A stretch of 64,000 nt of DNA from Alnus glutinosa. Its lineage: Eukaryota; Streptophyta; Magnoliopsida; Fagales; Betulaceae. Within the stretch, counting starts at the first letter, position 1, and every line of letters starts with the position of its first letter. The translations under genes were made by a program, and so were the position numbers. Positions 11,921 to 22,380 of this stretch are shown here, in pieces. The notes beneath the pieces were generated by a model, which saw nothing but the letters and a program-made list of their open reading frames with translations, made no database searches and was not told the origin of the DNA. Location of the stretch: the NCBI RefSeq assembly GCF_958979055.1, contig NC_084888.1, forward strand, positions 7,611,501 to 7,675,500, written 5' to 3'.

Positions 11921-14900
11921 ATACGTGCGGCCAACTGGCCGCGTGTATTAATGTACACGCGGCAAATTGGCCGCGTGAATTAAAATACACGCGGCCAATT
12001 GTGCAATTAGTGTTACCCAGATCCACCGCGTGTATGTACGCGGCTACTTACACGCGGCCAACAGTTCGCCACGTGTACAGTGACCGTACACGCGGCGAAC
12101 TGCAAGTGGCGAAAATCAACTTTTTTTGTAGTGTGCATCCAGTTTTGGTAGTGGAATGTACATTTAACCTAGATGACCGAATTGGGTGATTGGTAGTGAT
12201 GTAAATGGATGACTTAAAGGATTGTCACTTCTTCCGATATTCATTATAAGTGCATGATTGTAGTCTTCACTTATGTTTCACATATCTTTTGAAAAAATAT
12301 GCTTTAGACCCCAAGTTGTTACTAATCAGATTAACAAAGTTAATACCTTTAAAGCCAAACACCGCCTATATCAATACCAAAAGAGAAAAGCTAGGGGTAC
12401 TTAAATTTTTGCAAAGAGAGTTTTACTAACTGACGTGGCATGTTATACAAATACAAAAATACCCTTTATCAATCCTGAGAAAAATGGGCCAGATCCTCTT
12501 CCCATTGCCGGATCCAGTTCTCGCCGGCAACCCTGTTCTCCGGCCAAAACAGCTGGATCCCGGCAGGCTGGACGGGATCTGGCCGCTCCAGGACAAAACG
12601 GCCAGATCCTGGAAGGCTGGACGGGATCCGGCCGTTACCCGAACCAAACGGCCGGATCCCGCCCTGCTGGACGAGATCTGGCCGGGAACAGCTAGAACGG
12701 CTGGGATGAACAGGATCTGACCGTTCCCCGGACAGAACGGCCGGATCCCGCCAAGCTGGACGGAATCTGGCCGTTCCCGGCCGGCTAGCGGGGATGGCCG
12801 GGATCTGGCCCTTCCCCGACCAGACTGGCCGGATTCCGGCCTATTTGGCTGGGGATTAGGTCATTGAGGTGAGAGGTCGGAAAATTCTGGCGGTATGCTG
12901 TGTTTCCGACATGGTATATTCATCGATAGATGGAAGGGGCATTTTTGTCTTTATCTACTAAAATATTTTTTAACTTATTTTAATATTAAACTGATGTGGA
13001 TCCACTTATGAAGTTCCACATTAGTTAGTAAAACTCTCTTGGTAAAAATTTAAGTACACTTAGCATTTCTCATACCAAAATCATACCAAGCCTAAAAGAA
13101 AATTTACACAAATTTTGATAACAAAGTGAAACATTTTGAAGAACTATTTAAAAGTAAAACCACTGAGTCAGCAAATTCCAAAGGTATTCACTATAGAAGA
13201 CTTGTCTTATAGATTGATCTTACAAAATCTGTAACTCCCAAAACTTAATTTGTATCGTCAACAAACGATTCATTCACTTCCCACTGCAGTGGGTCGACTA
13301 GAACTTCTAGCCTTTTTCTACTGTCATCATTTTCACGAATGAACCTTTTTTGCTACAGTCCAGAGGTTTGATGGCTAAAGGTTTTTATGTGGTATGATTG
13401 ATGAAAATCAAGGAAAAGAAATAAACTGTTTAAGGCTCAAAGATGTTTAAGAAAAACATGTGCTTCTTATATGCTCAAAGCAGGTTTACTGACTCAATTG
13501 GAGAAAATTCCTCCAACTTAGTTTGGAAGAAATTTTTGTCAATTTGGGAACATAAAATCTAACAGCTGATGTGTTGCCTTGTCATTGACCTTTCCAATTA
13601 GTTATTCACATTAACATAGCTTCTGACAATTTCTAACTTTCTTTATATTCTACTTACCATATTTATACTTTCATCCAGGTTTAAAGAGTGGAGTTCAGAG
13701 AGATCTTCGAGTTCTGAGCAGCAATATTCCTGCAGTGACGGACTATATCCAAGAAATACAAGATTAACAGTTGGCAGAATTTTGAAGAGTTTTTGGAGAG
13801 GGTTTGAGAGGGCTTTGAAGAGAATTAAATGTTCAAAACAAAAATCAACGAGCACCCATTCTGTAGGTGAACGGCCAAGAAAAGACTCAGGTCCTAGGAA
13901 GACAATTTTGGATCCACAGGGTCAATTCCTTCAAACGTGGAACAAATTTTTTGTGCTCTCTTGTGTGGCATCAGTGGCCCTAGACCCCTTCTTCTTTTAC
14001 ATTCCAATTATGAAGATTGATGGGGAGAACTTGTGCTTCGGTTTGGACAATAGAGTGGCGATCTATGCTTGCGTTTTTCGTACACTCATAGATGCCTTTT
14101 ATGCACTTCATATAATCTTTCAATTCCGTACTGGGTTTATTGCCCCTTCTTCTCGAGTGTTTGGAAGGGGTGAGTTGAATGTAGATCCTAAGGCTATAGC
14201 TAAAAGATACTTGTTCTCCTACTTCATCATTGACATTCTATCAATTCTTCCACTTCCACAGGTATGCATGCATGCTCCTTTTGCATTCATTAAAGCATTC
14301 ATTCACTTAAGACCCCATGTAGTCAAATGTTGACAATCCAATAAAAAGAAACTTGCTTCTGCTTACTTTGTTCAGGTGCTAGTATTTATCATCAAGCCCA
14401 TAATGAAAACCAAGGTTCCATCAGTCATGAAGGAGATGTTGAAGGCCATAGTCTTCTCCCAGTATGTGCCAAGACTTATGCGGATCTATCCACTATATAT
14501 AGAAGTAACAAGGACCTCTGGCATACTGACTGAGATAGCATGGGTTGGAGCTGCTTATAATCTTTCTCTCTACATGCTAGCCAGTCACGTAAGTTGATTG
14601 TTCTTTAAATTCTTAACCTAGTTTTCCAAGATTTTTCGACCACTAACAAAATGTGACATATTATACCAGGTAGTTGGAGCATTTTGGTACTTGTTTGCGA
14701 TAGAACGAGAGGAGAATTGCTGGCACAAAATGTGTAAGGCAAATGATTCAGCCTAGGAATTTCTACTGCGGAAATAACCATCCCAAGGCCTCTAAAAAAA
14801 GCCTTTATGAAGCTTGCCCTTTTATCGACCCTGATAACATTACAGATCCAAATGTCTTCGACTTTGGAATATTTACTGATGCTCTGAGCTTTGGAGTGGT

Positions 14901-17315
14901 GGAGTCAAGAGATTTTTCGAAGAAATTCTTTTACTGCTTTTGGTGGGGTCTGCGTAATCTTAGGTTAGCAATATATAAACTACATATTCTTACTCAGTTG
15001 TCTGCCGTCAAACATTCTCATTGAAATTATGTTATCTAACTTCCAAGCTAAGCTTTCCAACTTATAGCAATATTGACCACATTGTGAGTTAAACTTTGGA
15101 GCTAAGGCATTTTTAACTCGTACGTTTCCTTTTTTCTCAGTTCTCTTGGCCAAAACCTGAAAACAAGCACTTTTGTTGGGGAGATATTCTTTGCTATTGC
15201 CATATCCATCGCTGGGTTGGTTTTATTTGCATTTCTTATCGGCAATATGCAGGTAATAATATGATCCTTAGCTTTTAAGCCAGTTGGTGAATTAACATAG
15301 TATTAGAATAGAATAGAAGTCTTGAACTCGAACTTTGACTTAGCAATTTATTCCTATTTTTACAAGTTAGTCTCACTTGTTGAACTTTTACGACAACTAT
15401 ACGTCAATCAATTTATCTTTGGTGTATTTATTCCGACGGTTTTTCTGTTTTATTTTCACCTGCCAACTGCCATATCTTCAACAGAAACATGATATTTATC
15501 TGTTCTAACCAATTATATCCACTCTTAACTCCAACCAGAAACCTTTTTGCAGAACCCTCGTACTCCTAGATTTTACGAACTAAGTTGCTATATTATGTAA
15601 TTTTTTGTGCTGTTACAGAAATATCTGCAATCCACAACAGTGAGAGTAGAAGAAATGAGAGTGAAAAGGACTGATGCAGAACAATGGATGTCCCACCGTA
15701 TGCTCCCTAAGAACTTAAGGGATCGGATTAGACGATATGAACAGTACAAATGGCAAGAAAACAGAGGTGTGGAGGAAGAGAATCTTGTTCGTAACCTTCC
15801 TAAGGATCTCAGGAGGGACATAAAGCGCCACCTCTGCTTGGGCCTTGTTAAGAGAGTCAGTATTTTCCTCTACCTCCTTCTTCTTTTTTTATGAATTAGA
15901 TTTTTATTAACACCCAAATACAATGCCAACACTCCAGCAAAAAGTTGAAACACGATGATACTTGCCAACAGTATCAATCAAAAAACCCCAGCCAACTTAC
16001 AAACACAAAAACGCTCAAAGAATAAACCCTGCAACACCTGAAAAGTCTCTAAAACAGACACCAAACAACCCTCCACAAAAACTAACAACTTCTGCAGAAA
16101 CAAAAGCAGAAAAACTAGAAGAAACAAAACTCAGCAATTAGACAATTTCTTCCTTAATAATCCAATTCTGGCAAAGATCTGTATTCTCTTGGCTTCTCTT
16201 GATCCACCTCTTCCCAACACTCTGGTACGAACTTCCCACAAAATATTCTGAAATATCTGCTCCTCTGTTTTCGGGCGTGAAGCCCATACTTTAACTCATT
16301 TCTGTTTCTCCACACATTATACTGTTGCACAAAGCATCAATCTACACACATTAGTTTCCTTTTTGTCAAACTTTTAGCGATGGTATTCATCAAGTCAATT
16401 TGATGTTTTAGGTGCCACTGTTTGAAAAAATGGACGGCCAACTGCTGGATGCACTGTGTGATCGTCTCAAGCCAGTACTTTACACAGAGAAAAGCTACAT
16501 CGTTCGCGAGGGGGATCCCGTGGACGAGATGCTCTTTGTCATGCGAGGAAACCTAGCCACCATGACTACTAACGGTGGACGAACTGGTTTCTTCAACAAT
16601 GCTTTCTTGAAAGCTGGCGACTTCTGTGGAGAAGAGCTTCTTACTTGGGCCTTGGATCCCCACTCCTCTACCAATCTCCCCATCTCAACTAGAACAGTGG
16701 AAGCTCTAGTAGAGGTTGAAGCCTTCGCTCTAATGGCCGAGGACTTGAAGTTTGTCGCCTCTCAGTTTCGGCGTCTTCATAGCAAGCAGCTCCAGCACGC
16801 TTTCAGGCAAGGCTTTTAAACCATGCTCATCAACTTTTTGGATATTTCTCGTCATGGCTGTCTGAGCAAAGCGAGGCTACACAAACAAAAAACTTTGTTA
16901 GAATATAAATTAAATGATTAAATTTACCATTTCTTATCAGTTTATGCTTTTGAGACAAGTGAATGATCCTTCGTAATGTAAATGTGCAATGATGAATTTC
17001 AGGTTCTACTCTCAACAATGGAAGACGTGGGCTGCCTGTTTTATCCAGGCAGCTTGGCACCGGTACTGTAGGAGAAAGCTTGATAAGTCTCTTCGTGAAG
17101 CAGAAGAAAGACTGCAAGATGCTTTGGCAAATGAAGGTGGAACCTTGCAAACGGCACCAAGTCTTGGTGCAACTATTTATGCATCAAAGTTTGCTGCCAA
17201 TGCACTTCAAGCCTTGCGACAAAAGGACGCACCGAGCCCTAGAGTGCCACAAAGATTGCTACCATTGCTGCCTCAGAAGCCTGCTGAGCCCAATTTCGCT
17301 GCTGAAGATCGTTAA
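10292..17315 (+). CDS. Cyclic nucleotide-gated ion channel, CNGC1/CNGC10-like (group I), two apparent frame breaks
   Basis: Plasma-membrane cation channel gated by cyclic nucleotides and calmodulin. Exons read by eye: 10217-10318 (ATG 10292), 13679-14261, 14376-14588, 14670-14963, 15141-15252, 15619-15855, 16412-16806, 17003-17315. Visible parts, in order: [14 protein letters not shown] before S1; [21 protein letters not shown]5 with [14 protein letters not shown]; pore [11 protein letters not shown] then SSLGQNL (GQN filter); C-linker [18 protein letters not shown]; cyclic-nucleotide domain with [18 protein letters not shown] and [14 protein letters not shown] motif [13 protein letters not shown]; end [11 protein letters not shown]. 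The length (about 720 residues) is normal. Two oddities. The exon 2/3 join is out of frame, where the family has a VRF-like motif. Exon 4 also needs a one-base correction near 14735-14757, because its 294 bp do not keep phase. The gene is therefore either a recent pseudogene or carries sequencing indels. The intron after 16806 starts with GC. Confidence 0.88.
11255..11445 (-). pseudogene. rps8: Plastid rps8 5' fragment (NUPT) in CNGC intron 2
   Basis: Minus-strand translation gives [20 protein letters not shown] followed by [10 protein letters not shown] and [12 protein letters not shown], which matches the N-terminus of chloroplast ribosomal protein S8. Similarity stops after LREGFLEN, so only about the first 55 codons are present. 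This is nuclear DNA of plastid origin, not a working gene; it sits in antisense inside a nuclear intron. The outer limits of the plastid segment are not certain. Confidence 0.82.
11879..11917. repeat. (TA)n microsatellite
   Basis: An uninterrupted TA dinucleotide run directly before the CACTA-type terminal repeats. Confidence 0.95.
11918..12133. mobile_element. CACTA-type transposon terminus with GCGGCC subterminal repeats
   Basis: The right end reads TTTTTTTGTAGTG, the reverse complement of the CACTACAAAAA terminus of CACTA (En/Spm) elements, ending at 12133. Just inside are multiple copies of ACACGCGGCCAA in both orientations (11930-12105), matching the dense subterminal transposase-binding repeats of this superfamily. 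No matching CACTACAAAA left end was found, so it is a partial element or its left end has decayed. Confidence 0.7.
12383..13071. mobile_element. Mutator-like non-autonomous element (MULE-MITE), 9-bp TSD
   Basis: The target duplication is perfect: ATACCAAAA at 12374-12382 and 13072-13080, the 9-bp size typical of Mutator. The ends are inverted repeats of roughly 50 bp. The left starts GAGAAAAGCTAGGGGTACTT and the right (reverse strand) GAGAAATGCTAAGTGTACTT, and both continue into AAGAGAGTTTTACTAACT. The interior (12480-12840) is a GC-rich run of GGATCCGGCC/GGCCGGATCC-like units in both orientations. No transposase is encoded. Confidence 0.85.
15889..16345 (-). mobile_element. LINE 3' tail fragment, antisense in CNGC intron
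   Basis: Minus-strand translation contains [13 protein letters not shown], the signature at the C-terminal end of plant L1 ORF2. The left edge is T-rich on the plus strand, i.e. a poly-A tail for the element. It is a 5'-truncated insertion antisense to the channel gene. Confidence 0.65.
16807..16812 (+). promoter_or_regulatory. Non-canonical GC donor splice site
   Basis: The frame requires exon 16412-16806 to end TTCAG and the next exon to begin GTTCTACTC at 17003, giving the family sequence FRFYSQQW. The intron therefore begins GCAAGG and ends TTTCAG. GC-AG introns with an otherwise strong AG|GCAAG donor are a known minor class. Confidence 0.8.
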
Positions 17316-18425
17316 TTAAGAGTGCTGTTTCAAGTGATTATCAAGTGAGGCCTTTTTATTTATTTATTTTCTCTGCATTCAAGGCTCATACGCAACAGGT
17401 TTTTGTATATATATATATATAGCATGTGTAACCCAGAACTGTGGTGGCCGAAGATTTTAACATAAACCAAAAATAAAAAAATAAAAGATTGTAACCCACA
17501 CTTTTTTCTCCTCTAAACTACCTCTACCTTGTAATTGAAAAAAATAAAAAAAAAAAAAAAAAAAATTCCCTTTACGCAGTTCCCCCTTGCTTCATTAATG
17601 GCTTTCACAATCCAACTTTTCTTTCCAATCCTCGTGGCATTGGTCCCGTTTGGTAACCGTTGTTGAGAGAAAATTTTTTGTTTAATAGAAATATTTTTTT
17701 TTTTTTTTTCATTTCCATTATTCGTCTTCCGCGGTTAATTAACTGCGAGAATTTAGGTCAAATTAATTTTTGGGCTGGGTTGCTTAATTGCAATTCTAAA
17801 GCTATGTAATTAGGGTTAATTACAACTCCCTCTTTTTTTCTTTTTTTTTTGAAGTGTTGATTCAAAGGCTTATTTTTATTGTCATGTCATCCAATTGTAT
17901 AATACTCGTATAAAAATTTATTAAATAGCATTACTTCAACTTTTTCCTAAACCAAAGGTCGCCGTAACAATTCTAAATTCAAGAAATTAGAACTTTGAAG
18001 GCTCTTTTTGTTTAATAATTTTGATATGTCTATGAGCACATATGTAACAACATTGAGAGTTGTTCTTTCAATATATATAAAAAAAATATAAAAAAGAAGA
18101 AGAAAATTACATCTGATAAATACCATCAGGGTATGTATTATTTTGCATTATGACTAATCAATAGATCACAGGGATTTATGAACTCAAGCAATTTAACTCT
18201 TGATAGGAGTCAACGTACGTGTACGTGTTAATATCTCCTATTTATTGGCGCCCTGCATAATTAATAAATAAGATCACCCTCCATGGTGATGAGTTCCCAA
18301 CTTACCCTGCGTAAAAATTAAAAGGAAAAAAAAGAAAAGAAAAGAAGAATTAGTACCTCCAAATTAGAGAACTCGATAAAAAAAAATACAAATAAAAAAG
18401 AGAGACAGTGAGTATTATATAATTA
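17316..18425. other. CNGC 3' UTR and AT-rich spacer
   Basis: Just after the stop lies AT-rich sequence with AATAAA-like signals (about 17468-17480) that probably holds the CNGC poly-A site. The rest up to the LTP gene has poly-A/T runs and no recognisable gene. Confidence 0.5.
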
Positions 18426-18794
18426 TTACTTGGAGCAGTCGGTTTTGGGGCCAATAGGAGGGAGTTTGACGGACAGCTTACAATCCTTGACAATGAGAGG
18501 TATGCGAGATGTATTAACATTTCCAGCAGCCGACAGAGCTGTCTTAATGCACTCGCATATATCTTGTCGATCTGGTTGGGTTTCGGCGGCGTTATTCAAC
18601 AGCTTAGCACCGTCGCAACACTTCTGAGATGGCTTGTTCTGTTTACCTTGTATGAAAGTGAGGCAGGGGGCAAGATCTTTGGCAACTTCAGTGCAAGAAG
18701 TTGCATTGTCGACGTTCTTTGCATTATTACATGCATTCACGGCTGCTAACCCTGAAAATAATAAGACAACGGCTAAGACACCTACTCGACTCAT
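18426..18794 (-). CDS. Non-specific lipid-transfer protein, type 1
   Basis: Secreted 122-residue protein that binds acyl lipids in a hydrophobic tunnel in the cell wall and cuticle. The start at 18794 is chosen over an upstream in-frame ATG (18851) because it opens a clean signal peptide (MSRVGVLAVVLLFSGLAAVNA, split here as residues 1-21) and because the TATA-like CTATAAATT (about 18852-18860) would place transcription start downstream of 18851. The mature part shows the eight-cysteine motif with type-1 spacing: C-x9-C-x14-CC-x19-CxC-x22-C-x14-C, including PDRQ before the CxC. Odd: an extra N-terminal block with a ninth cysteine at residue 22 (ACNNAKNVDNATSC). No intron. A CT repeat lies upstream (about 18895-18920). 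Confidence 0.92.
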   Translation of the reverse strand: MSRVGVLAVVLLFSGLAAVNACNNAKNVDNATSCTEVAKDLAPCLTFIQGKQNKPSQKCCDGAKLLNNAAETQPDRQDICECIKTALSAAGNVNTSRIPLIVKDCKLSVKLPPIGPKTDCSK

Positions 18795-18851
18795 GGCTGA
18801 TCGATATTCTTGTGAATTGAATGATGATGATACTTGTGAATCAGGAACCAT

Positions 18852-18860
18852 CCAATTTAT
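18852..18860 (-). promoter_or_regulatory. Putative TATA box of the LTP gene
   Basis: On the minus strand CTATAAATT lies about 60 bp before the chosen ATG, a normal plant core-promoter distance. Confidence 0.5.
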
Positions 18861-18929
18861 AGCTGCTGCTGCGATGCCTTTTCTTCTTCAATGTCTCTCT
18901 CCCTCTCTCTCTCTCTCTCTTGGCATGCA

Positions 18930-19744
18930 ACTGTCATGATTTTCTGTTCGATATTAGATCCTGCTTCCGTGTTCAAATTCACTACGTTAATATTATAATC
19001 TACCACCACAATGCTTAATTACCTCAAAAACGTGTGTTATGATTTGGAGGTTGTATTTAGATGTTGCATACGATTCACATGATAAAAGTATAAAGTAATA
19101 TTATATATCATGCAACTTTCTCAACATTATTTTATTGTGCTAACGTGATATTGTTCATTCATTATTGACCCATTCTTTTTTTTTTAACAAGAGTTAATTG
19201 AAGGATTGATTGTCAATGTCGTGTCAGCATAATTAGATAGTGGTGTGATATATATAGCATTACTCAAAAGTCTATGAACCAATTTAGTAGATTATTCATA
19301 AGAGTCGGGGACACAATCGAGGGGTTTATCTAAGGAGGTTGGATATAATTCTAAACTAAAATCTCCTATGACTTCTTGTACATTGTCCCTAAGAATATGC
19401 GAGCTATTAAGGTTTTTTTTGTGAATGATAATTTCCTCAATTTTTTTTTTTAAGGAAAATGTTGATTGGTAAAGAACAACGAGAATCCATAAAATATTTG
19501 TAGCATATATAGGATCCGCCACGTACATAGCAAATGATAAATAGTCCGAGGATCACGTTACACTCACACTAAATGAAGATTTTTGGCATTAATAAATAAC
19601 TATCCAAAAAATAAATAAATATTTTTTAATATTTTTTTGCCTTTTTCTGTGAAAGTAGATACCCACTTGGTTTAGAGAGGCAAAGGAATTATAAAGGCTT
19701 TTTCTTTTCTTTTTTTTAGAAAATTAATTCTTCAATCAAGAAAC
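18930..19744. other. Intergenic, no gene recognised
   Basis: AT-rich sequence with scattered poly-T runs and one short minus-strand frame (19292-19528) without a recognisable domain. Confidence 0.5.
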
Positions 19745-19747
19745 TAA

Positions 19748-20062
19748 GGGTCCGTTTGGGTTTGCGATTTCAAAAAATGTGATTTAAAATAACGATTTTA
19801 AAATGTGCGATTTGAAAAAAGTGATTTTTAAAAACGCAGTTAAGCGTTTGGCAAAATCGCAGTTTGGCCTTTAAAATCGCAAATTTACCTTTAAAATTCT
19901 GCGTTTTTAAAAAAGCATCATCTTATCTGCGATTTGAAAAAGCAGATTTTCTGCGTTTTCAAATCTCAATTTTTAAAAACGCAGTTCCCAAACGATCTAT
20001 GTTCTACGATTTGGTTTAAAATCGCACTTATTGTCTACGAAATCGCAATCCCAAACGCACCC
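19748..20062. mobile_element. Tourist-like (PIF/Harbinger) MITE
   Basis: 315 bp flanked by TAA on both sides (19745-19747 and 20063-20065), the 3-bp target of PIF/Harbinger. Terminal inverted repeats: GGGTCCGTTTGGGTTTGCGA on the left and, on the reverse strand, GGGTGCGTTTGGGATTGCGA on the right. The interior is rich in GCGATTT/AAATCGC copies in both orientations and is non-coding. Confidence 0.85.
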
Positions 20063-20289
20063 TAAGTAGATGAAAATATTCTCTTGAAAACACGTTTTAT
20101 AAAAGAGGATAGATTATTAAAGCAAAGGCTAGCAATACTAATAATAGTATTTCTATGAAATATTAACTAATTACAACGTCTAAATGCACTTGAAGTGTGC
20201 TAAAAACAACCTTAAAATCAAAAAGACTTGGGGACTCCCCCGACCCCCGCGTCCGTCCTTTATAGAGGCAACAATCCAACTTATGTATA

Positions 20290-20307
20290 GATTTGATTTG
20301 AAGTGCC

Positions 20308-20335
<28 letters not shown>
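20290..20335. repeat. Poly-A tract
   Basis: A long A homopolymer (about 20308-20333) with no associated gene that I can see. Confidence 0.8.
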
Positions 20336-20338
<3 letters not shown>

Positions 20339-20568
20339 AGGATAGTTATTTGATAAACCCCAAAGTTTGATTTCAAGCGACACAATTTTCCTCCAAACTA
20401 AGTTGAAGAATTTTAAATTTATATTTGCCCTTAAAAAATTATATGTTTCTTACCTGCAATTTGCATTTTTAATTTTTATCAGAATATGTGATTTTCACAT
20501 GCATGCATTTTCAAAAATGCACATAAAAATCACTTGTTCTAAGGGCATAATCAATTTAATACACTACC

Positions 20569-22020
20569 CACTACAAAAAAAAAGATATTTATGGACGGTT
20601 TTTTTCTAGACGGTTTCTAAAACCGTCTAGAAAATAAAATTTGCAGACGGTTTTTTTGAAACCGTCTGGAAAAAATTTATTATGGACGGTTTGATTAAAC
20701 CGTCTATAAAATTCCAGACGGTTTTAACTAAACCGTCTGGAAATGAAAATTTCCAGTCTATAAAATTCCAGACGGTTTTAACTAAACCGTTTGGAAATGA
20801 AAATTTCCAGACGGTTTTATAAAAACCGTCTATAAATTTATAGGCGGTTTTTTTAAAACCGTCGGTAAATTTTATTTCCAGACGGTTTAGTTAAAACCGT
20901 CTGGAATTTTATAGACGGTTTTTACCAAACCGTCTAAAATTTTTTTGTCCCACGCCATGTCATTAATCCGCGTGATATCTCCTATTTCACCACGTCCGTC
21001 AGATTTAACCATCGATCTCGATCTCTCTCTCTCTCTCTGATCTCTCGGTCTTCTTATTCCCCCAAAACTCTCTTCTCCCTAAATCTCTCTTCTCTCTCTC
21101 TCGTCTCTCTGCATCACAGTGGAGCAGTGCTCTCTGAAATCACCGGCGTTAAATACGGCCACGCTCTTCTCCTTCTCCGCGAATCCCGAGATGATTCTCC
21201 TCACGCTCTCCAGGTCGAACAGCCTCTCTCCGTCGTAGGTGAAAGAGAGCACCAGGAGGTCGTCGACGGTCACGTGCTCCAGGATCGCCGAGATCCGCTT
21301 CTCGAGCTCATTCTTCCACTTGGTGTTCGAAGCTTGGAGGAATATCGCCGATCGGAGAAGGCAGCAGAGGAAGTTGATCGGGGTTTCCGGGCTGATCGGC
21401 CGAAACCGGCTCTGGGTCGTTGTGGGTTGGAGCTGATGGGTTGGTGATTGGGGTGGGTTTCGGTGATTGTTATGGGTTTCGGTGATTGGTGATTGGGGTG
21501 GGTTTCGGTGACGGGGTTTGCTTCTTTTTTTTTTTATTGTTTAAGATATATATTTTTTGGTTGATTTGTGAAAGGGGAGTGGTTGGCTGTGGCTGTGGAA
21601 GAGAAACAGAGGAAGACGTCGATTAGCTAGCTTGTAGCAGATTTTGGTGCGGCTGAACGGCTCGATGGTGGTGATCGGAGCTGATCGAGTTTCGGTGGAA
21701 ATTTCTGGACTCCGGTAGAGAACGTAGAAGCTTGACCGCTGGACAAAAATAACAATTAATTATAATTAAAAAAAAAAAAAAACAGGTTTTGGACGGTTTT
21801 GGGCAAAACCGTCCAGAATTTTTGTGGACGGTTCTGCCCAAAACCGTCCATAATTGGTTCCTGACGGTTTGGGTCAAACCGTCTGTAATTGCAGACGGTT
21901 TGGCCCAAACCGTCTAGAAATTTATTTAGCGACGCTATATTCTAGACGGTTTTAAACCGTCTGGAATTGATTCCAGACGGTTTTTTTGCATTTCTAGACG
22001 GTTTAAAACCGTCTCGAACC
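20569..22020. mobile_element. CACTA-like element carrying a host gene fragment, hairpin-rich subterminal arrays
   Basis: The left end is CACTACAAAAAAAAAG at 20569. Inside both ends are arrays of palindromes built as GACGGTTT-short spacer-AAACCGTC: about nine or ten units at 20595-20940 and about seven at 21789-22016. Such dense subterminal repeats are typical of CACTA elements. The central 840 bp is unrelated GC-richer, gene-like DNA (see the NPH3 fragment). A right-hand TTTTTGTAGTG terminus is not visible near 22020, so the right tip is lost or mutated. No transposase is present, so it would depend on another element. Confidence 0.75.
21115..21440 (-). pseudogene. Captured exon piece of an NPH3/RPT2-family (BTB-NPH3) gene
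   Basis: Minus-strand reading gives a continuous NPH3-domain segment: PINFLCCLLRSAIFLQASNT, then KNELEKRISAILEHVTVDDL, then LFDLESVRRIISGFAEKEKS and VAVFNAGDFREH. This resembles the middle of NPH3/RPT2 phototropism-signalling proteins (substrate adaptors of CUL3 ligases). The frame is open here, but the rest of the gene is missing, and it is bounded by CT-repeat sequence on one side and low-complexity GGTGATTGGGGTGGG repeats on the other. It lies wholly between the transposon's subterminal arrays, so I read it as a captured fragment. Confidence 0.8.
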
Positions 22021-22196
22021 CAGTTCAAAAGAAAACTTTTGTTCTCTGAAGTATCAATTGTATCAACCTCATAGTTTTAAGATTGCTAATTTGAATTTGG
22101 TCCGTTTAAGTGTACGATTTTTAAAATCAAAATTTAATTCTTATTTGCTGCGCGAATTTTGAGGTTTAACTCTGTGAGATAAAATTAGAAAAGAGT

Positions 22197-22380
22197 AATG
22201 ATTCACCACCACCAAAAGATACAACTTTTCACCACATTGCCTATGTGGCAAGGTGGTCCTCCACTACTTTTTGAGTTTTTTTTTTTATTATTTTTTTTTA
22301 AAATAAATTAAGATGAATGACCACTTTGCCACATAGGCAATGTGGTGAAAAGTTGTATGTTTGGATGATGTTGAATCATT
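22197..22380. mobile_element. Foldback MITE
   Basis: Two arms of about 60 bp pair with each other. The left is ATGATTCACCACC through ACAACTTTTCACCACATTGC. The right arm on the reverse strand is ATGATTCAACATC through the same ACAACTTTTCACCACATTGC. They are separated by a short AT-rich loop. TA is present on both outer sides (22196-22197 and 22379-22380), compatible with a Stowaway-type TA target, though the tip sequence is not the classical Stowaway one. Confidence 0.7.

Noticed and set aside
12426..12720. Three overlapping open frames
   Set aside because: They are produced by the GC-rich GGATCC/GGCC repeat core of the MULE-MITE and are open on both strands.
21127..21447. Plus-strand frames of 106 and 65 residues
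   Set aside because: They are antisense shadows of the NPH3-family segment, whose minus-strand reading matches a known domain.
20595..22016. Regularly repeated palindromes resembling a CRISPR array
   Set aside because: Spacers are very short and variable, the repeats are AAACCGTC palindromes inside CACTA-type ends, and the window is plant nuclear DNA.
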